Shown here: piece by piece, positions 38,893 to 49,735 of the stretch
How positions within the stretch are numbered: position 1 is the first letter of the stretch
Layout: the number at the start of each line of letters is the position of its first letter
NCBI RefSeq assembly: GCF_037975245.1
Contig: NC_092579.1
Span: 18,163,678 to 18,227,677, forward strand
From: Apostichopus japonicus
Lineage: Eukaryota > Echinodermata > Holothuroidea > Aspidochirotida > Stichopodidae
Direction of reading: 5' to 3'
Length of the DNA: 64,000 nucleotides
Notes under the pieces: generated by a model
Told to the model about the DNA's origin: nothing
The model's input: only the letters and a program-made list of their open reading frames with translations
Database searches by the model: none
Program-made: the position numbers and the translations under genes

Positions 38893-38922
<30 letters not shown>
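38821..38922. repeat. (TA)n tract at the left border of the 6.3-kb element
   Basis: About 100 bases of TA repeats interrupted by AATATTAA-type spacers, directly abutting the element end ATACCCAG. Confidence 0.9.
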
Positions 38923-38923
<1 letters not shown>

Positions 38924-38940
38924 CCCAGAAAACATCATGC

Positions 38941-39412
38941 TAGCGGTCCACCGGCGGCCCGCCAGCTGCACCACTGGCGGTCCACCGGCGGGGAAAGCCG
39001 GCGGAACGCCAGAGATTTGGCCAGCTTTAATCCGGCGGTCCGCCGGCGACTACGCCAGAAGACCGCCGGAGAAACGCCAGCGTACCGCCAGTGTTTCACA
39101 AGCAGACCGCCGAAGAAACGCCAGCGTACCGCCGGTGTACCGCCAGAGAAACGCCAGTGTACCGCCGAAGAAACGCCAGCGTTCCGCCGGTGTACCGCCA
39201 GTGTTCCACCAGCAGACCGCCGAAGAAACTCCAGCGTACCGCCGGTGTTCCACCAGTAGACCGCCAAAGAAATGCCAGCGTACCGCTGGTGTACCGTCAG
39301 TGTTCCACCAGCAGACCGCCGAAGAAACGCCAGTTTTCCGCCGGTGTACTACCAGCAGACCGCCGGAGAAACGCAAGCTTACCACCGGAGTACCGCTGAA
39401 TTTCTGTCAGAG
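38941..39412. repeat. Left subterminal array: 11-bp subunits in 44/55-bp higher-order units
   Basis: Built from short GCC-centred blocks: ACCGCCGAAGAA (12), ACGCCAGCGT (10), ACCGCCGGTGT (11), ACCGCCAGTGT (11, sometimes absent) and TCCACCAGCAG (11). The ordered set repeats with period 55 or 44. The first 120 bases are a more palindromic version with GCGGTCCGCCGGCG. ORFs crossing it are repeat artefacts. Confidence 0.9.
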
Positions 39413-39805
39413 AGAGCCATTGGCTATCCACTAGCTAATATCCAGTGTTCAAGCGACCTGCTAGCCCAAATCTGGTATTTCGCCAGCAACCCGCTAGGCA
39501 GAGATCTTCACATGAATTGCTAACCAAATATCTGTGTTCCGGTAGAAAACTGTCCGTCAAATATCTGGTTTTGTCCCAGCACATTGTCAAGGGAATGCTA
39601 GCAAGAGAGCCAGCTTGTTTGGGGTGTACTACTAGAACAGAGCTATTGGTCTACCTGCAGATTTTACTGAATTACACATGCGGTTACATATGAAGAAATA
39701 ATGACTAACACAGTGAAATTAGTTGCTATCATTTTATTACGCCTATAAATTACAAAGCGAGAAAATGAGTTCCAGCGTTAAATATTGCAACAGCACTAAA
39801 GAAAT

Positions 39806-41802
39806 TCACTCGTCAACTGTTTGTGGTGAAGTCCGAGATTTTCGCCCTCCCTCACAATCTGATGCATCCTTCAGAAATCTAACCACCGCCGCCTGAATAT
39901 CAGATGAAGTCGATTGTGCAGTTCCTCCGTACAGCTTCTGTTAATACAAAACACATTACACAAAACATTACATAAAAGATTGCATTCTACACAAGCAATA
40001 AAATGAAGCCAATAATGGGTTACCCGATACTCATAGCTAGGACAGTTACTACTGTTCATGTTCCACAACCATGCATCAGTTACTACTGTAACTGCTCGTA
40101 ACACAGTAACATGTGTTACAGGTGGCAAGTTTTTTGTAAATGCAAATTTAAAAAAAAAAAATTTAAATTATAAAATTTAATATACTAATTTTTTTTTTTT
40201 TTTAAATTACTGCAAATTTTCACCTGTCTGACTCTTAGTTCAACGTGTCACAGCTTTTTGATAATTACTGTGCCAACTGTAACACTAGCTATGAGTATCG
40301 GCTGGGGTCTCACATTATGATCACAATTGGTTAAACTACATTATTCACATTTTCACACATTTACCATTTTTTCAGTGATATACGAAATATTTCCTTTGCA
40401 TTTGACAGTCACTTTCTTTCATTTTATACTGAACACATGCATTACTGTTGCAAATCCAGGTCCCATCAATTGGGAAAGAAAGTGACAATGGACGGGTCAA
40501 TAAAATCATATGGTGAATTAACTTTAAAATCAATGCTGAATGCTGCTTTTCAACTGCATCTGAAACAACACATCTTACATCAAAATATATTTGTAGTAAC
40601 TTATTTAAATGACCAGAATTCAATGTATATTAAAGCAAGAATTCTCGTTGATGGGGTTTTGCATTGAAAAGCTGGCCGATCCATGAGTCAAATGCACAAC
40701 CCCCTCCCCACAACTCAAGGTTCTCTTCACTGCTGCTGAAAACAAAAATGACACATATAAACTCACTTTCAATTATGTATTTCATACATGCAGCTTCGCA
40801 AAGGCTGTTTTCCCAGTGGTACATGTCCAGTTCAGTGTGGTAGCAACTGCATTTGCCAATAAATCACCCATGATTCTTTTAACGCACTCCTTCAACGTGT
40901 TGCCACCAAGAATTGATAGTCTTCTCTTCTTGAAACAACAAAAAGAAAGAAAAGTTAATCAGAAACCATTCAATAATTATTATACAAACAGAAATATTCA
41001 AGTAATTCTATTTCATCCAAACTTTGGCATCTTTTGCTAATTTCTTATCAATATTTTAAGAGGAACTAGCAATGCAGTGCTGCAATGTTCCTTTCTGGGT
41101 CCAGTCAAAAACAAGATTGATTTAACAGCCCACTTTTGTAGAATGCACCGCAATGTAAAATCATTTCTGGCCAAACTCTTGTTACCTAAATGCTTTCATG
41201 TCTGTTACTACCTTAGAGTTTTAATTGTCTCCCAGGAAAAGGAAATTAGCCCCTCAGGAAATATTTTATTTTGTACAGACCACTGACACAATAAAACCTG
41301 ACTTGGCTTCAAATTTATAATGATAAACTAACATTACACTCTGGAAAACTGTTTTCTGATTACTTTCCTTACACTTTTAAACTGACTTACCAAATATCTT
41401 TCCAAAGCCTTGTTTGTTTCAATAGAGTCATCCAGGTTATTAAATTCCTCCAAAGATCCCACAGGAATAGTAACGCGCTGGCTTCTAACTTAGTTCCTGA
41501 AATCCTGATCTGGAAAAATTGATAAATTGTGATTTAATCTGCTGACTCCATCTTCCTCAAAAAACAACAACAGCAGCATACTTTGGTGTTTCCATACTTC
41601 AAATTAAAGTTAAAAACAGTAAATAAGTTCACAACAACATATTGTGCAGGAGAGGAATGGCTATCTGTGGCTCCTTTATATACTTAGAATCCTTTCACTA
41701 ATAACTTCAACTGTGTCATCATGCAGCTCAAAGTTGTTATCATTATTGCATGTTTCTTGTAAAACAGTGTTGACATGCCCATCAACCTCATTTTGTATTT
41801 TC
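39806..41802 (-). CDS. DUF4806-type domain protein gene inside the 6.3-kb element (partial model)
   Basis: Exons in order: 41684-41802, 41391-41488, 40788-40928, 39806-39937. Phases agree at every junction (1/2, 0/0, 0/0). The first exon encodes an acidic linker (EVDGHVNTVLQETC, DDTVEVISERIL). The next three give a domain I recognise as DUF4806: VTIPVGSLEEFNNLDDS, ALERYL, then LGGNTLKECVKRIMGDLLAN, LNWT, GKTAFAKL, then AVVRFLKDA and a TGA stop. The function of DUF4806 is unknown. A 5' exon could lie at about 43634-43700 (an ATG ORF ending at a GTATGT donor), but no typical N-terminal domain was found. The acceptors of the first two exons have poor pyrimidine tracts and stops lie just upstream, so decay cannot be excluded. 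Confidence 0.6.
40024..40301. mobile_element. Fold-back element (278-bp imperfect palindrome) in the DUF4806 intron
   Basis: CCGATACTCATAGCTAG at 40024-40040 is exactly inverted at 40285-40301. Nearer the centre ACAGGTG is inverted again, then an A-rich arm (AAATTTAAAAAA) faces a T-rich arm (TTTTTTAAATT). The whole 278 bases can fold on itself, as in a MITE. It lies between the last two DUF4806 exons. Confidence 0.75.
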
Positions 41803-43795
41803 CTTGTTTAGTTCGCCAGGGATTTCACATGAGTCATTTTTTCCCTGTTAATCTACTGCAAAAAAAGAACCAAAAACAATAATCTAGAGCTCTTCATTCT
41901 GTATCCATTACTTACAATGGGCATTAACCCTTGGATTATTATTATTTTTTTTTGGGGGGGGGGGGAGAACTATTATATAATGTCAAATTTACATCATCAA
42001 ATACAGACAAATCATGTTATTCGTTACTCTGTCTGCAGAGCTTTTTAAACAGAATAACATACCTTCCTGCTTGCCGAAAGTTGTATCTACTTTCATTGCC
42101 ATTTAATTCATTTGGGAATACAATAGAGGGGCAAATTGAACCTAAACTACCTCCACTAACTATGCTTTCAATGATTTATTGCCAAGGAATTTAAACAGTT
42201 CTCCCCGCAGCACTTTAAACTTTGAACCCTTTAAAGTAACTTTCCATAGAAACGCAGTACAGACATAGCACAGAGGCAGTTCAGCTATTGGGCAAATATA
42301 CTTTACTTTAACTGAGGATCACTTCAATGTAGGCAGTTATTTTCTTGGAAATCATGTGCAGAATGATTCACCAGAAACTGAGCACATGGAATAGACCCAA
42401 TGCAAATATTTCAAATTGACAGTAGCTAAGACAAAAAGCAACAAAAAGAGATAAGGCAACCACAATTTTTTTAGAAGCCTAGAGGCTAGATATGAAATAT
42501 TTTTCATTATCGTGTTGGTTGGTATCACCAAGAGCGTAGGAACCGGGGGGGGGGGGGGATGGGGGCGCCAGCCCCCCAGTGAAAACTGTGGAGGGGCGGA
42601 AGTATCATTCCGCCCTCCCCCCTGGCTTCGCAAGTCAGAAAACCCCTTTTTCATTCCCAAATGAGAAAAAAATCTCACTTGGAGCACCAAATTGCATCTA
42701 AGGCCAGGTGAAAATACAAAATTAAGTTTACAAAATTGAGTGGGTGTTGAAGTGTGCCATATTGCACCCTCCCCCCAGGCCGGCCATCAGTCTCTTAAGC
42801 CCCCCACTCAAAAGTACCTTCCTACGCTACTGGGTATCACTATACTCCACATGAGTACTCATAAACTATGATGACGATGACCTATTGTTCTCCAAAATGC
42901 TTAATTGGTCACAAAAACTTTGAAGCCTAAGCACTAAACATGAAATCCAAAAAGATTTAACCACCAACCCATTCCTGATATTTAAAAACAACCATACTTA
43001 GGCCCTATATTATTAATAAGGTTTTAACATTGAGTCTTTACCTTCTTAACTAGCCTAGGCCTAGCTATAAACAAATAAAACAGCACATTATTTCTTAAAA
43101 GTTATGGATGACCATGATTTTTCAATACTGTAACATACCAAATGATTTAAAACTAGGCCTAGGCCCCTAGTACTAGTGTACTACCACTACTAGTAGTAAC
43201 TAGTAGTAGTACTGTACTACTAGTAAAGTAATATATATTTCAGAATATGATATTTAAAATTAGGAGGAAGCCTTCCATAGTCATCTAGTAATATTTACAG
43301 TATTAACCTTCTGCAGATAACAGTTTTCTTCTAATACAGTCAGCAAACAAATGTTTCCGCATTACATTGCATAACCTAGCTATTATACAAACAACGGTCA
43401 TTAGTTTACCTTTATGTGTGATCGTTATTGCTCAGCCTAACACAATTAACACCTACAAATGTAGGCTAGGTGTAATTCATACACCGCGAAAGGCTTCTCA
43501 TTAAGCGATACATTCTAGCCTAACGCTAGATTACGTCTAAGTTTATTTAAAAAATAGTCACTTCAAATACTTGCGAAATCAAATGTACAACTGTCAACCC
43601 TTAGTAAGAAAAAACAGGTACATACCTCTTAAGCAAATTTGTATCTGCAGACTGCAAGTACTTTCAAAACAATTGATCAGGATATCCAACATCGAAAGAG
43701 TTGTAACGGATTACGAAAGCGACCGCTTTTCAAACTAGCTGCTATATCTGAGGACACTGAGCAGTGCGGTTTAGCGATTGGATGCCAGTTATACT
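41803..43795. other. Interior of the 6.3-kb element, 5' of the DUF4806 model
   Basis: Apart from the hAT MITE (42529-42832), no recognised coding sequence. An ACT/AGT-rich palindromic stretch occurs at 43160-43225. A possible minus-strand first exon with an ATG ends at a GTATGT donor near 43634. Confidence 0.45.
42529..42832. mobile_element. hAT-type MITE with perfect 8-bp target duplication, nested in the 6.3-kb element
   Basis: A 304-bp element. Left end CAAGAGCGTAGGAACC; right end reversed CAGTAGCGTAGGAAGG. GGTATCAC is present exactly on both sides (42521-42528 and 42833-42840). G- and C-runs fill the interior and no transposase is encoded. It inserted after the host element was in place. 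Confidence 0.92.
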
Positions 43796-44290
43796 AGGCT
43801 CGTTCGATCAGTGAAAAATGTTTTCTGAACTGTTTTCTCTCAACTACGCTAAATTGTTGATTAATAAATACTTCTTGGGATAGTTGAAATTTATTAAAGT
43901 ATTTGAATATCGCTTATAACGTTATTGCTAATATTTATTTCAGAATTTGAATTTGTTGAAAATATTATTTTGTAAGTGTTCCTGTGCTTAAGGGTATTAC
44001 CCGCCCATTTTGCCCAAATGCTTGCCAAGATTTCTTCATGTGGTATCCGTCAGACTCGTTCGATCAGTATTTTTTTCCCCTTCAAATATTATGTAGTGTA
44101 TGATAATATATATAACATTGGATGGTAAGCAAAATTTAACTACTTTGAGTTAGCTCAATCTTTAATTACCCTATAGTTATTGGCGAATATAGGTTTTAGG
44201 AAAATATTATTCTGTTAATTGTGCCAGTTTGGTAAGGTAACTTCCCGCCAATTCTGCACAAAAGCTATCCAATATTTCCTCCGGCGGTAC
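43796..44290. repeat. Diverged 255-bp direct duplication
   Basis: CTCGTTCGATCAGT occurs at about 43799 and 44054. Each is followed, about 190 bases on, by related blocks (CCCGCCCATTTTGCCC versus CCCGCCAATTCTGCAC). Two old tandem copies lie just inside the right array of the element. Confidence 0.7.
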
Positions 44291-45190
44291 TGCTGTCGGC
44301 ATTCCGCTGGACTTACAAGCCAGCTGTAATATCTATCGGTCCGTTAGCGGACCACCAGCCGTTGCCTAATAACGTATAAGCCCATGCAGCCGCACCTGAA
44401 CCTGGCCTATAATACTACACAAAATCCAAGTATTCTTAATTTTTCTCTCCACAGGAACAAATATATACAAAAAGCACGGGTAAATTAGTTTAATAGAAAC
44501 TCATCTTTAACTAAACTTTCACATAGAGACTTAAGATTTTGGACAGACCCGATGGCCAATGTGTATGTGAACTTGTGTAAACTGCTGAGTGACTTTCATA
44601 ACATAATATTTGTGGGAAATTTTCTACGGCGTTACGCTGTCGGTCTGCTGTTGGAATTCTGCTAGGTTTTTCCAAGCAACAATGTCTATCGGTCCGTTGG
44701 CGGACCTCCAGCGTGAAACCACCGGCTCGTTTACGACGTTGATACGCTGTTGGTCCGCTGTCGGCAATACGCTGGGTTTTTTCCAAGCAGCAATGTCTAT
44801 CGGTCCGTTGGCGGACCTCCAGCGTGTAACCGCCGGCTTTTTAACGACGTCGATACGCTGTTGGTCCGCTGTCGGCAATACGCTGGGTTTTTCCAAGCAG
44901 CAATGTCTATCGGTCCGTTGGCGGACCTCCAGCGTGTAACCGCCGGCTTTTTAACGACGTCGATACGCTGTTGGTCCGCTGTCGGCAATACGCTGGGTTT
45001 TTCCAAGCAGCAATGTCTATCGGTCCGTTGGCGGACCTCCAGCGTGTAACCGCCGGCTTTTTTACGACGTCGATACGCTGTTGGTCCGCTGTCGGCAATA
45101 CGCTGGGTTTTTCCAAGCAGCAATGTCTATCGGTCCGTTGGCGGACCTCCAGCGTTTTACCGCCAGCGTTTTTACGCCAGCGGACCGCCA
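44283..45190. repeat. Right subterminal array: 110-bp units
   Basis: GGTCCGTTGGCGGACC recurs at 44691, 44802, 44912, 45022 and 45132, giving periods of 111, 110, 110 and 110. A diverged unit (GGTCCGTTAGCGGACC) lies near 44339, separated by unique DNA. Each unit holds the palindrome GGTCCGTTGGCGGACC, a GGTCCGCTGTCGG block and an ACGCTGG block, related in reverse to the CCAGCGT of the left array. ORFs crossing it are repeat artefacts. Confidence 0.93.
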
Positions 45191-45205
45191 GTGTGATGCG
45201 TACTG

Positions 45206-45207
<2 letters not shown>

Positions 45208-45257
<50 letters not shown>
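45208..45257. repeat. (TA)n at the right border of the 6.3-kb element
   Basis: About 48 bases of pure TA repeat directly after the element end CTGGGTAT. Confidence 0.93.
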
Positions 45258-45260
<3 letters not shown>

Positions 45261-45504
45261 TCCCTTTAATATGAATACAAAAGCAGAAAGAAGTGTATTA
45301 AAGATACTTACCTGACGTTATTTAATTTTATTTTTAAATATAGTTTTCTTTAATAAAATTCACATGTGGAATTAATACTTTACATATAATCCACATGTTT
45401 ATGCATCAAACTGTCAAAAAGAAAAATCACCCAAACAACTTGATCCACGTTCAATCCCAGTCCCCTTACATCGAGACTGTAACCATGTGATTTTGTCGCT
45501 TTTT

Positions 45505-46235
45505 AAAGATAGATAGAAACTTTATTGTCCATTTCAGAAAACAGAAAATGGAAATTATTTCTCGTCGACAGTAAACATAAAACAATAGTGAATACAAACA
45601 CAATCATACAATAAACAAACTATAAGTGAACAGCTACGAGAATAAAACTAAATAGGCAGAACCAGAACAGTAACAGAGGCAGCACAGAGGGCTGCAAGTG
45701 ACAGATCACACACTGTGGCCAAATCGCTTTGCACGCAAGTTAAATAAGTGTATTGCCTCAGGTAAGAAAGAATTGCGGAACCTGGACGTTTTAGTATTGG
45801 GCACCTGTAATCAGGGAGTTGTTATGGAACAACTCCTTGCTGTAATCGTATCCCGGATCTGTTGAAAATGAAATGACTATGAAAAGGGTGTGTGTGATCT
45901 TCTTTTATATTTTTGAGTTTCTTCAATAGACTCTCTTCATATATGGTTGAGAGTGACGGAAGACTTGAACCAATGCAACGTTTAGCTAACTTCCGACCAC
46001 GTTCCAGCTCTGCCCTGTACTTCTTCGGCATACTGCCAAAGAAACATATAATACTGGACGCTATGACACTTTGGATGATTGACTTGTAGAATAATTTCAT
46101 GATGGTATAGTTAACTCTGCATTGCTTTAATTTTCTAAGGAAATAAAGTTGTGGCAGGCTTTACCCTTAACAGCCTTTGTGTGAACATTCCAATTAAGTC
46201 AAGTGAGGTATCCATTGAAAAGGGAATAGATACGG
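45505..46235 (-). pseudogene. LINE (CR1/L2-like) fragment: C-terminal end of reverse transcriptase ORF and 3' tail
   Basis: The minus strand encodes the C-terminal end of a non-LTR retrotransposon polymerase in three broken frames. LNWNVHTKAVKGKA is followed by a frameshift; YFLRKLKQCRVNYTIMKLFY continues through LPSLSTIYEESLLKKLKNI to a TAA; and after another shift KTSRFRNSFLPEAIHLFN ends at TGA (45706-45708). The order (LRKL, FY.S.I.SV, LPSL, HP.H, R..SF.P.AI.L.N) is characteristic of CR1/L2/Rex-type ORF2 ends. The 3' end has AATAAAGTTTCTATCTATC, a short TATC tail. It is 5'-truncated and dead. Confidence 0.82.
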
Positions 46236-47686
46236 GTCTGGGATGGGGTGGTGGTGGGGGAGGGAGGTGCAGTTTTACTCCATATATCGGTTTATAGTCG
46301 AACAATGTAAGGCATAGTTGCATAGTTGACTTTTCTTGTGCCACTGACAACTTTGATAAAGTTTCATTCCTTATAATGTATTTCATTGCAGTAACTTTGT
46401 TTTCCTAAACACTATTCGTGAGCCAATACCGTGGATGATATCTTTTTACTACTACACAAGACATGGAGATATATGGAGATATGGGTACTACGGTGGACGT
46501 AAGTGATTTATCGCGACGTGAATTCCCTACTGACAAAGAACCTGGTTCCGTCCAGTAAATGCCATACATATATATATATATACATATTCTTCTCACCCAG
46601 ACATGTGCATATAACATATTTCATCGGAAAAATAATTGTTTAATTCTTATTATGAATGTGATGACCTGAGCTAATTGAAGGCCTTTGCAACACAAGAGGT
46701 GATTATGAAAGGTCACGTGCAACAAACACTGCACATTTGTTTTCTCCTGCAACATTGAGATTTTCCAAATTGCAGTGTGGCATGGGTTTACTTCGCATTG
46801 ACAAGAAATAAAGAAAGAAAGAAACACACACACACACACATAAATAAATATATATATATAAATTTTTATTTCTTAATTTTCATTTATACAGGATACAAGC
46901 TTTGATGAATGCGTAGCAAGGAATCTTTCGTACTGTGTCCCAAAATTATTTCAATATCTCAAGTATTTTGGCGGAGCCAGTCTCCAGTAGACCTATAACG
47001 GAATGACCTTTACCTCCACTACAAACGATACTTTGGAGATATTTTGGTTCACAGTGCTTTAGGACTTTGACCTCTGTTAACGAACACACACACAACTTTA
47101 GGTACACCGCTATTCAATAACCCATGGAGGAAATATCGTGTGTGTGTGTGTCTGAATATATTCTCTATACCTACTAAGTACTATATCTATTACAATATAT
47201 GCATTTTCTGAAAATATGAAGGAATAAAAGAACGAAGGATTATACTGTAAAGTAAATTTAGATCTTAGTATGCTAAGTAAAGAAAACGAGATACAGTTAT
47301 TACCTATACCATACAGACAAGAGGTAATCTGTTTTTAATTGACTGGGAAAACCATGGAGGTGTTCATGATTTTAACACACACAAATTATTTCGGTTATCG
47401 TGCAATCTTTAACATAACGAAAGTAAACTTCTTTATACATAACAAAATAATCATATACTTTGATAAACTAACTTTGCCCAAATTTATAAGATTGCAATAC
47501 AAAATGTGGTGAAAATCATGAAAACCCCTGGACTAAAAACCCAATCTTCACCCCATTTAGATTTATAAGCGGACAGCATGGCCACTAGGCTATGGACATA
47601 TCCAAAGGTTCGAAACCGGTACAGAGATCGGAATTCAACTGTGGCATTTGTCATCAGAAATGAACGACAAAGGCAAATAAATATAT
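46236..47686. other. No gene recognised
   Basis: Mixed sequence with a CA microsatellite near 46825-46841 and a short TA run near 46567. Near 47565-47625 (+) TGGCCACTAGG and GGTTCGAAACC are spaced like tRNA A and B boxes, a possible SINE head remnant. No coding sequence is supported. Confidence 0.45.
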
Positions 47687-49136
47687 ATATAATTAAAATT
47701 GTAGAGATATTACATCAATAATCCTATATGTAAATGTATATACAAGCCAAACACACACAAATAAAGTATATAAAGAAAATAAGGTAATAATGTAAATAGA
47801 GTAAATAAAGTAATAATGTAAATAGAGTAAAAAAAGTAATAAAAATAGAGTAAATAAAGTTATGATGTAAATAGAGTATGGTATAAGTAAATAAAATATA
47901 AAGTGAATAAAGTAACTAAAGTATATAGAGTAAATAGATTAAATCAAGGTGAATTAAGTAAATTAAGTAAAATAAATAAATGAGGTAAATATAGTAGCTA
48001 AAGGAACTAAAGAAAATAGAGTAAATAAAGTAAATAACGTAAACAAAGTAACTAAAGTAAATAAAGGAAATAGAGTAAATGTTGGCACATTTGTCACTCG
48101 TAACGAACAATGCCTATTCTGTTTTATACAAACCACACGCACACATATATATATATATATATAATATATAATATTTAATTAAAATTGAAGAGATATTACA
48201 TCAATAATCCTATATACAATTGTATACAAGCCATACACACACAAATATAGTATATTAAGAAAATAAGGTAATAATGTCAATAGAGTAAATAAAGTAATAA
48301 TGTAAATAGAGTAAATAAAGTAATAATGTAAATAGAGTAAATAAAGTATGATATAAGTAAATTAAATATAAAGTGAATAAAGTAAATAAAGTATATAGAA
48401 TTAATAGAGTAAATAGATTAAATCAAGTAAATAGAGTAAATCAAGTAAATAGAGTAAATCAAGTAAATTAAGTTAATTAAGTAAATTAAGTAAAAAAAAA
48501 ATAAATGAGGTAAATATAGTAACTAAAGAAAATAGAGTAAATAAAGTAAATAACGCAAATAACGTAAACAAAGTAACTAAAGTAAATAAAGGAATAAAGT
48601 AAATGTAGGCACAATTGTCACTAGTAACGAACAATGTATATTCTGTTTTATACAAACCACACGCACACACACATATATTAAAAAAAATAAAGTAAATAAA
48701 GTAATTAAAGTAAATACAAAGTAAAATATAAAGTAAAAACAAAGTAAAAAAACAAATAAAGTAAATAAAGTGAAAAATATAAAGTATATAATGTAAATAT
48801 AGTAAATAAGGTAATTAAAGTAAGTAAAGTAAATAAAGTAAATAATGTCAATAGAGTAAAAAAGTAATAATGTAAATAGAGTAAATAAAGTTATAATGTA
48901 AATAGTGTAAATAAAGTAATGATGTTAATAGAGTAAATAGAGTATGGTATAAGTAAATAAAATATATAGCAAATAAAGTAAATAAAGTAAACGTAGTCAC
49001 ATTTGTCACCATATCGATCAATGTGAGTTCTGTTTTGGTGACAAATATTGCCTTACTTAGAGATCTGTATTGAGAAGCCGGATCTCGAAAGAGAAACTTC
49101 GAAAAGACTCTTTTATATGAAATTGAAAGACAAAGG

Positions 49137-49195
<59 letters not shown>

Positions 49196-49735
49196 GTATA
49201 GATAGTACATAAATCATTCTATATACAATTGAATATACAAGCAACACACATACACGCATACACACACACACATATAGATAGAATTCTTTGTAAATACAAA
49301 CCACACACACACGCACACGCATACATATATACATAAAAATAAATAAATAAAATAAAGTAAAGTAAAGTAAACTAATTATAATAAATAGAGTAAACAAATA
49401 TAAATAAAGTAAAAAAATATAAATAAAGTAAAAAAATATAAATAAAGTATACAGTGAATAAATTATATAAAGTATATAATGTTAATATAGTAAATAAAGT
49501 AATTAAAGAAATGAAAGTAAATAAAGTAATTAATGTAAATAGAGTAAATAAAATAATAATGTAAATAGAGTAAAAAAAGTAATGATGTAAATTGAGTAAA
49601 CAAAGTAATAATATAAATACAGTAAATAAAGTTAAAATGTAAATAGAGTTAATAGAGTAAATAGAGTATGGTATAACTAAATAAAATATATTGTAAATAA
49701 AGTAAAGAAAGTAAATTAAGTAATTAATGTATTGC
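47687..49735. repeat. Complex AT-rich satellite: four tandem copies of a ~490-520-bp unit
   Basis: Each unit has a head (AATTAAAATTG..GAGATATTACATC, TATACAAGCC, CACACACA), a core of 9-bp repeats (GTAAATAGA, GTAAATAAA, GTAATAATG), a foot (TTGTCACTCGTAACGAACAA, TTCTGTTTTATACAAACC) and a CA/TA run. Units begin near 47687, 48177, about 48671 and 49190; the last two are more diverged and partly rearranged. ORFs rich in Leu, Phe, Ile and Tyr on the minus strand are artefacts of the core. Confidence 0.88.
49140..49190. repeat. (TA)n microsatellite within the complex satellite
   Basis: About 50 bases of pure TA repeat at the junction between the third and fourth units. Confidence 0.9.

Larger units (their letters stand above)
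38921..45210. mobile_element. 6.3-kb candidate DNA transposon with terminal inverted repeats and subterminal arrays
   Basis: The left end (38921, ATACCCAG...CATCA...GCGGTCC...GGCG) matches the reversed right end (45208 downward) at about 28 of 36 positions. Both ends abut (TA)n, so the target duplication cannot be read; TA is likely. Just inside each end is a different GC-rich tandem array: 38941-39410 (11/44/55 bp) and 44640-45180 (110 bp). Inside is a spliced DUF4806-like gene on the minus strand, but no recognised transposase. A hAT MITE and a fold-back element are nested within it. Terminal arrays of tandem repeats are known in Foldback and Rehavkus-type transposons; assignment to any superfamily here would be a guess. 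Confidence 0.68.

Noticed and set aside
38935-39434. Arg/Pro/Ala-rich ORFs on both strands, also 44511-45315
   Set aside because: Fall within the subterminal tandem arrays; frames stay open because of the repeat and GC content.
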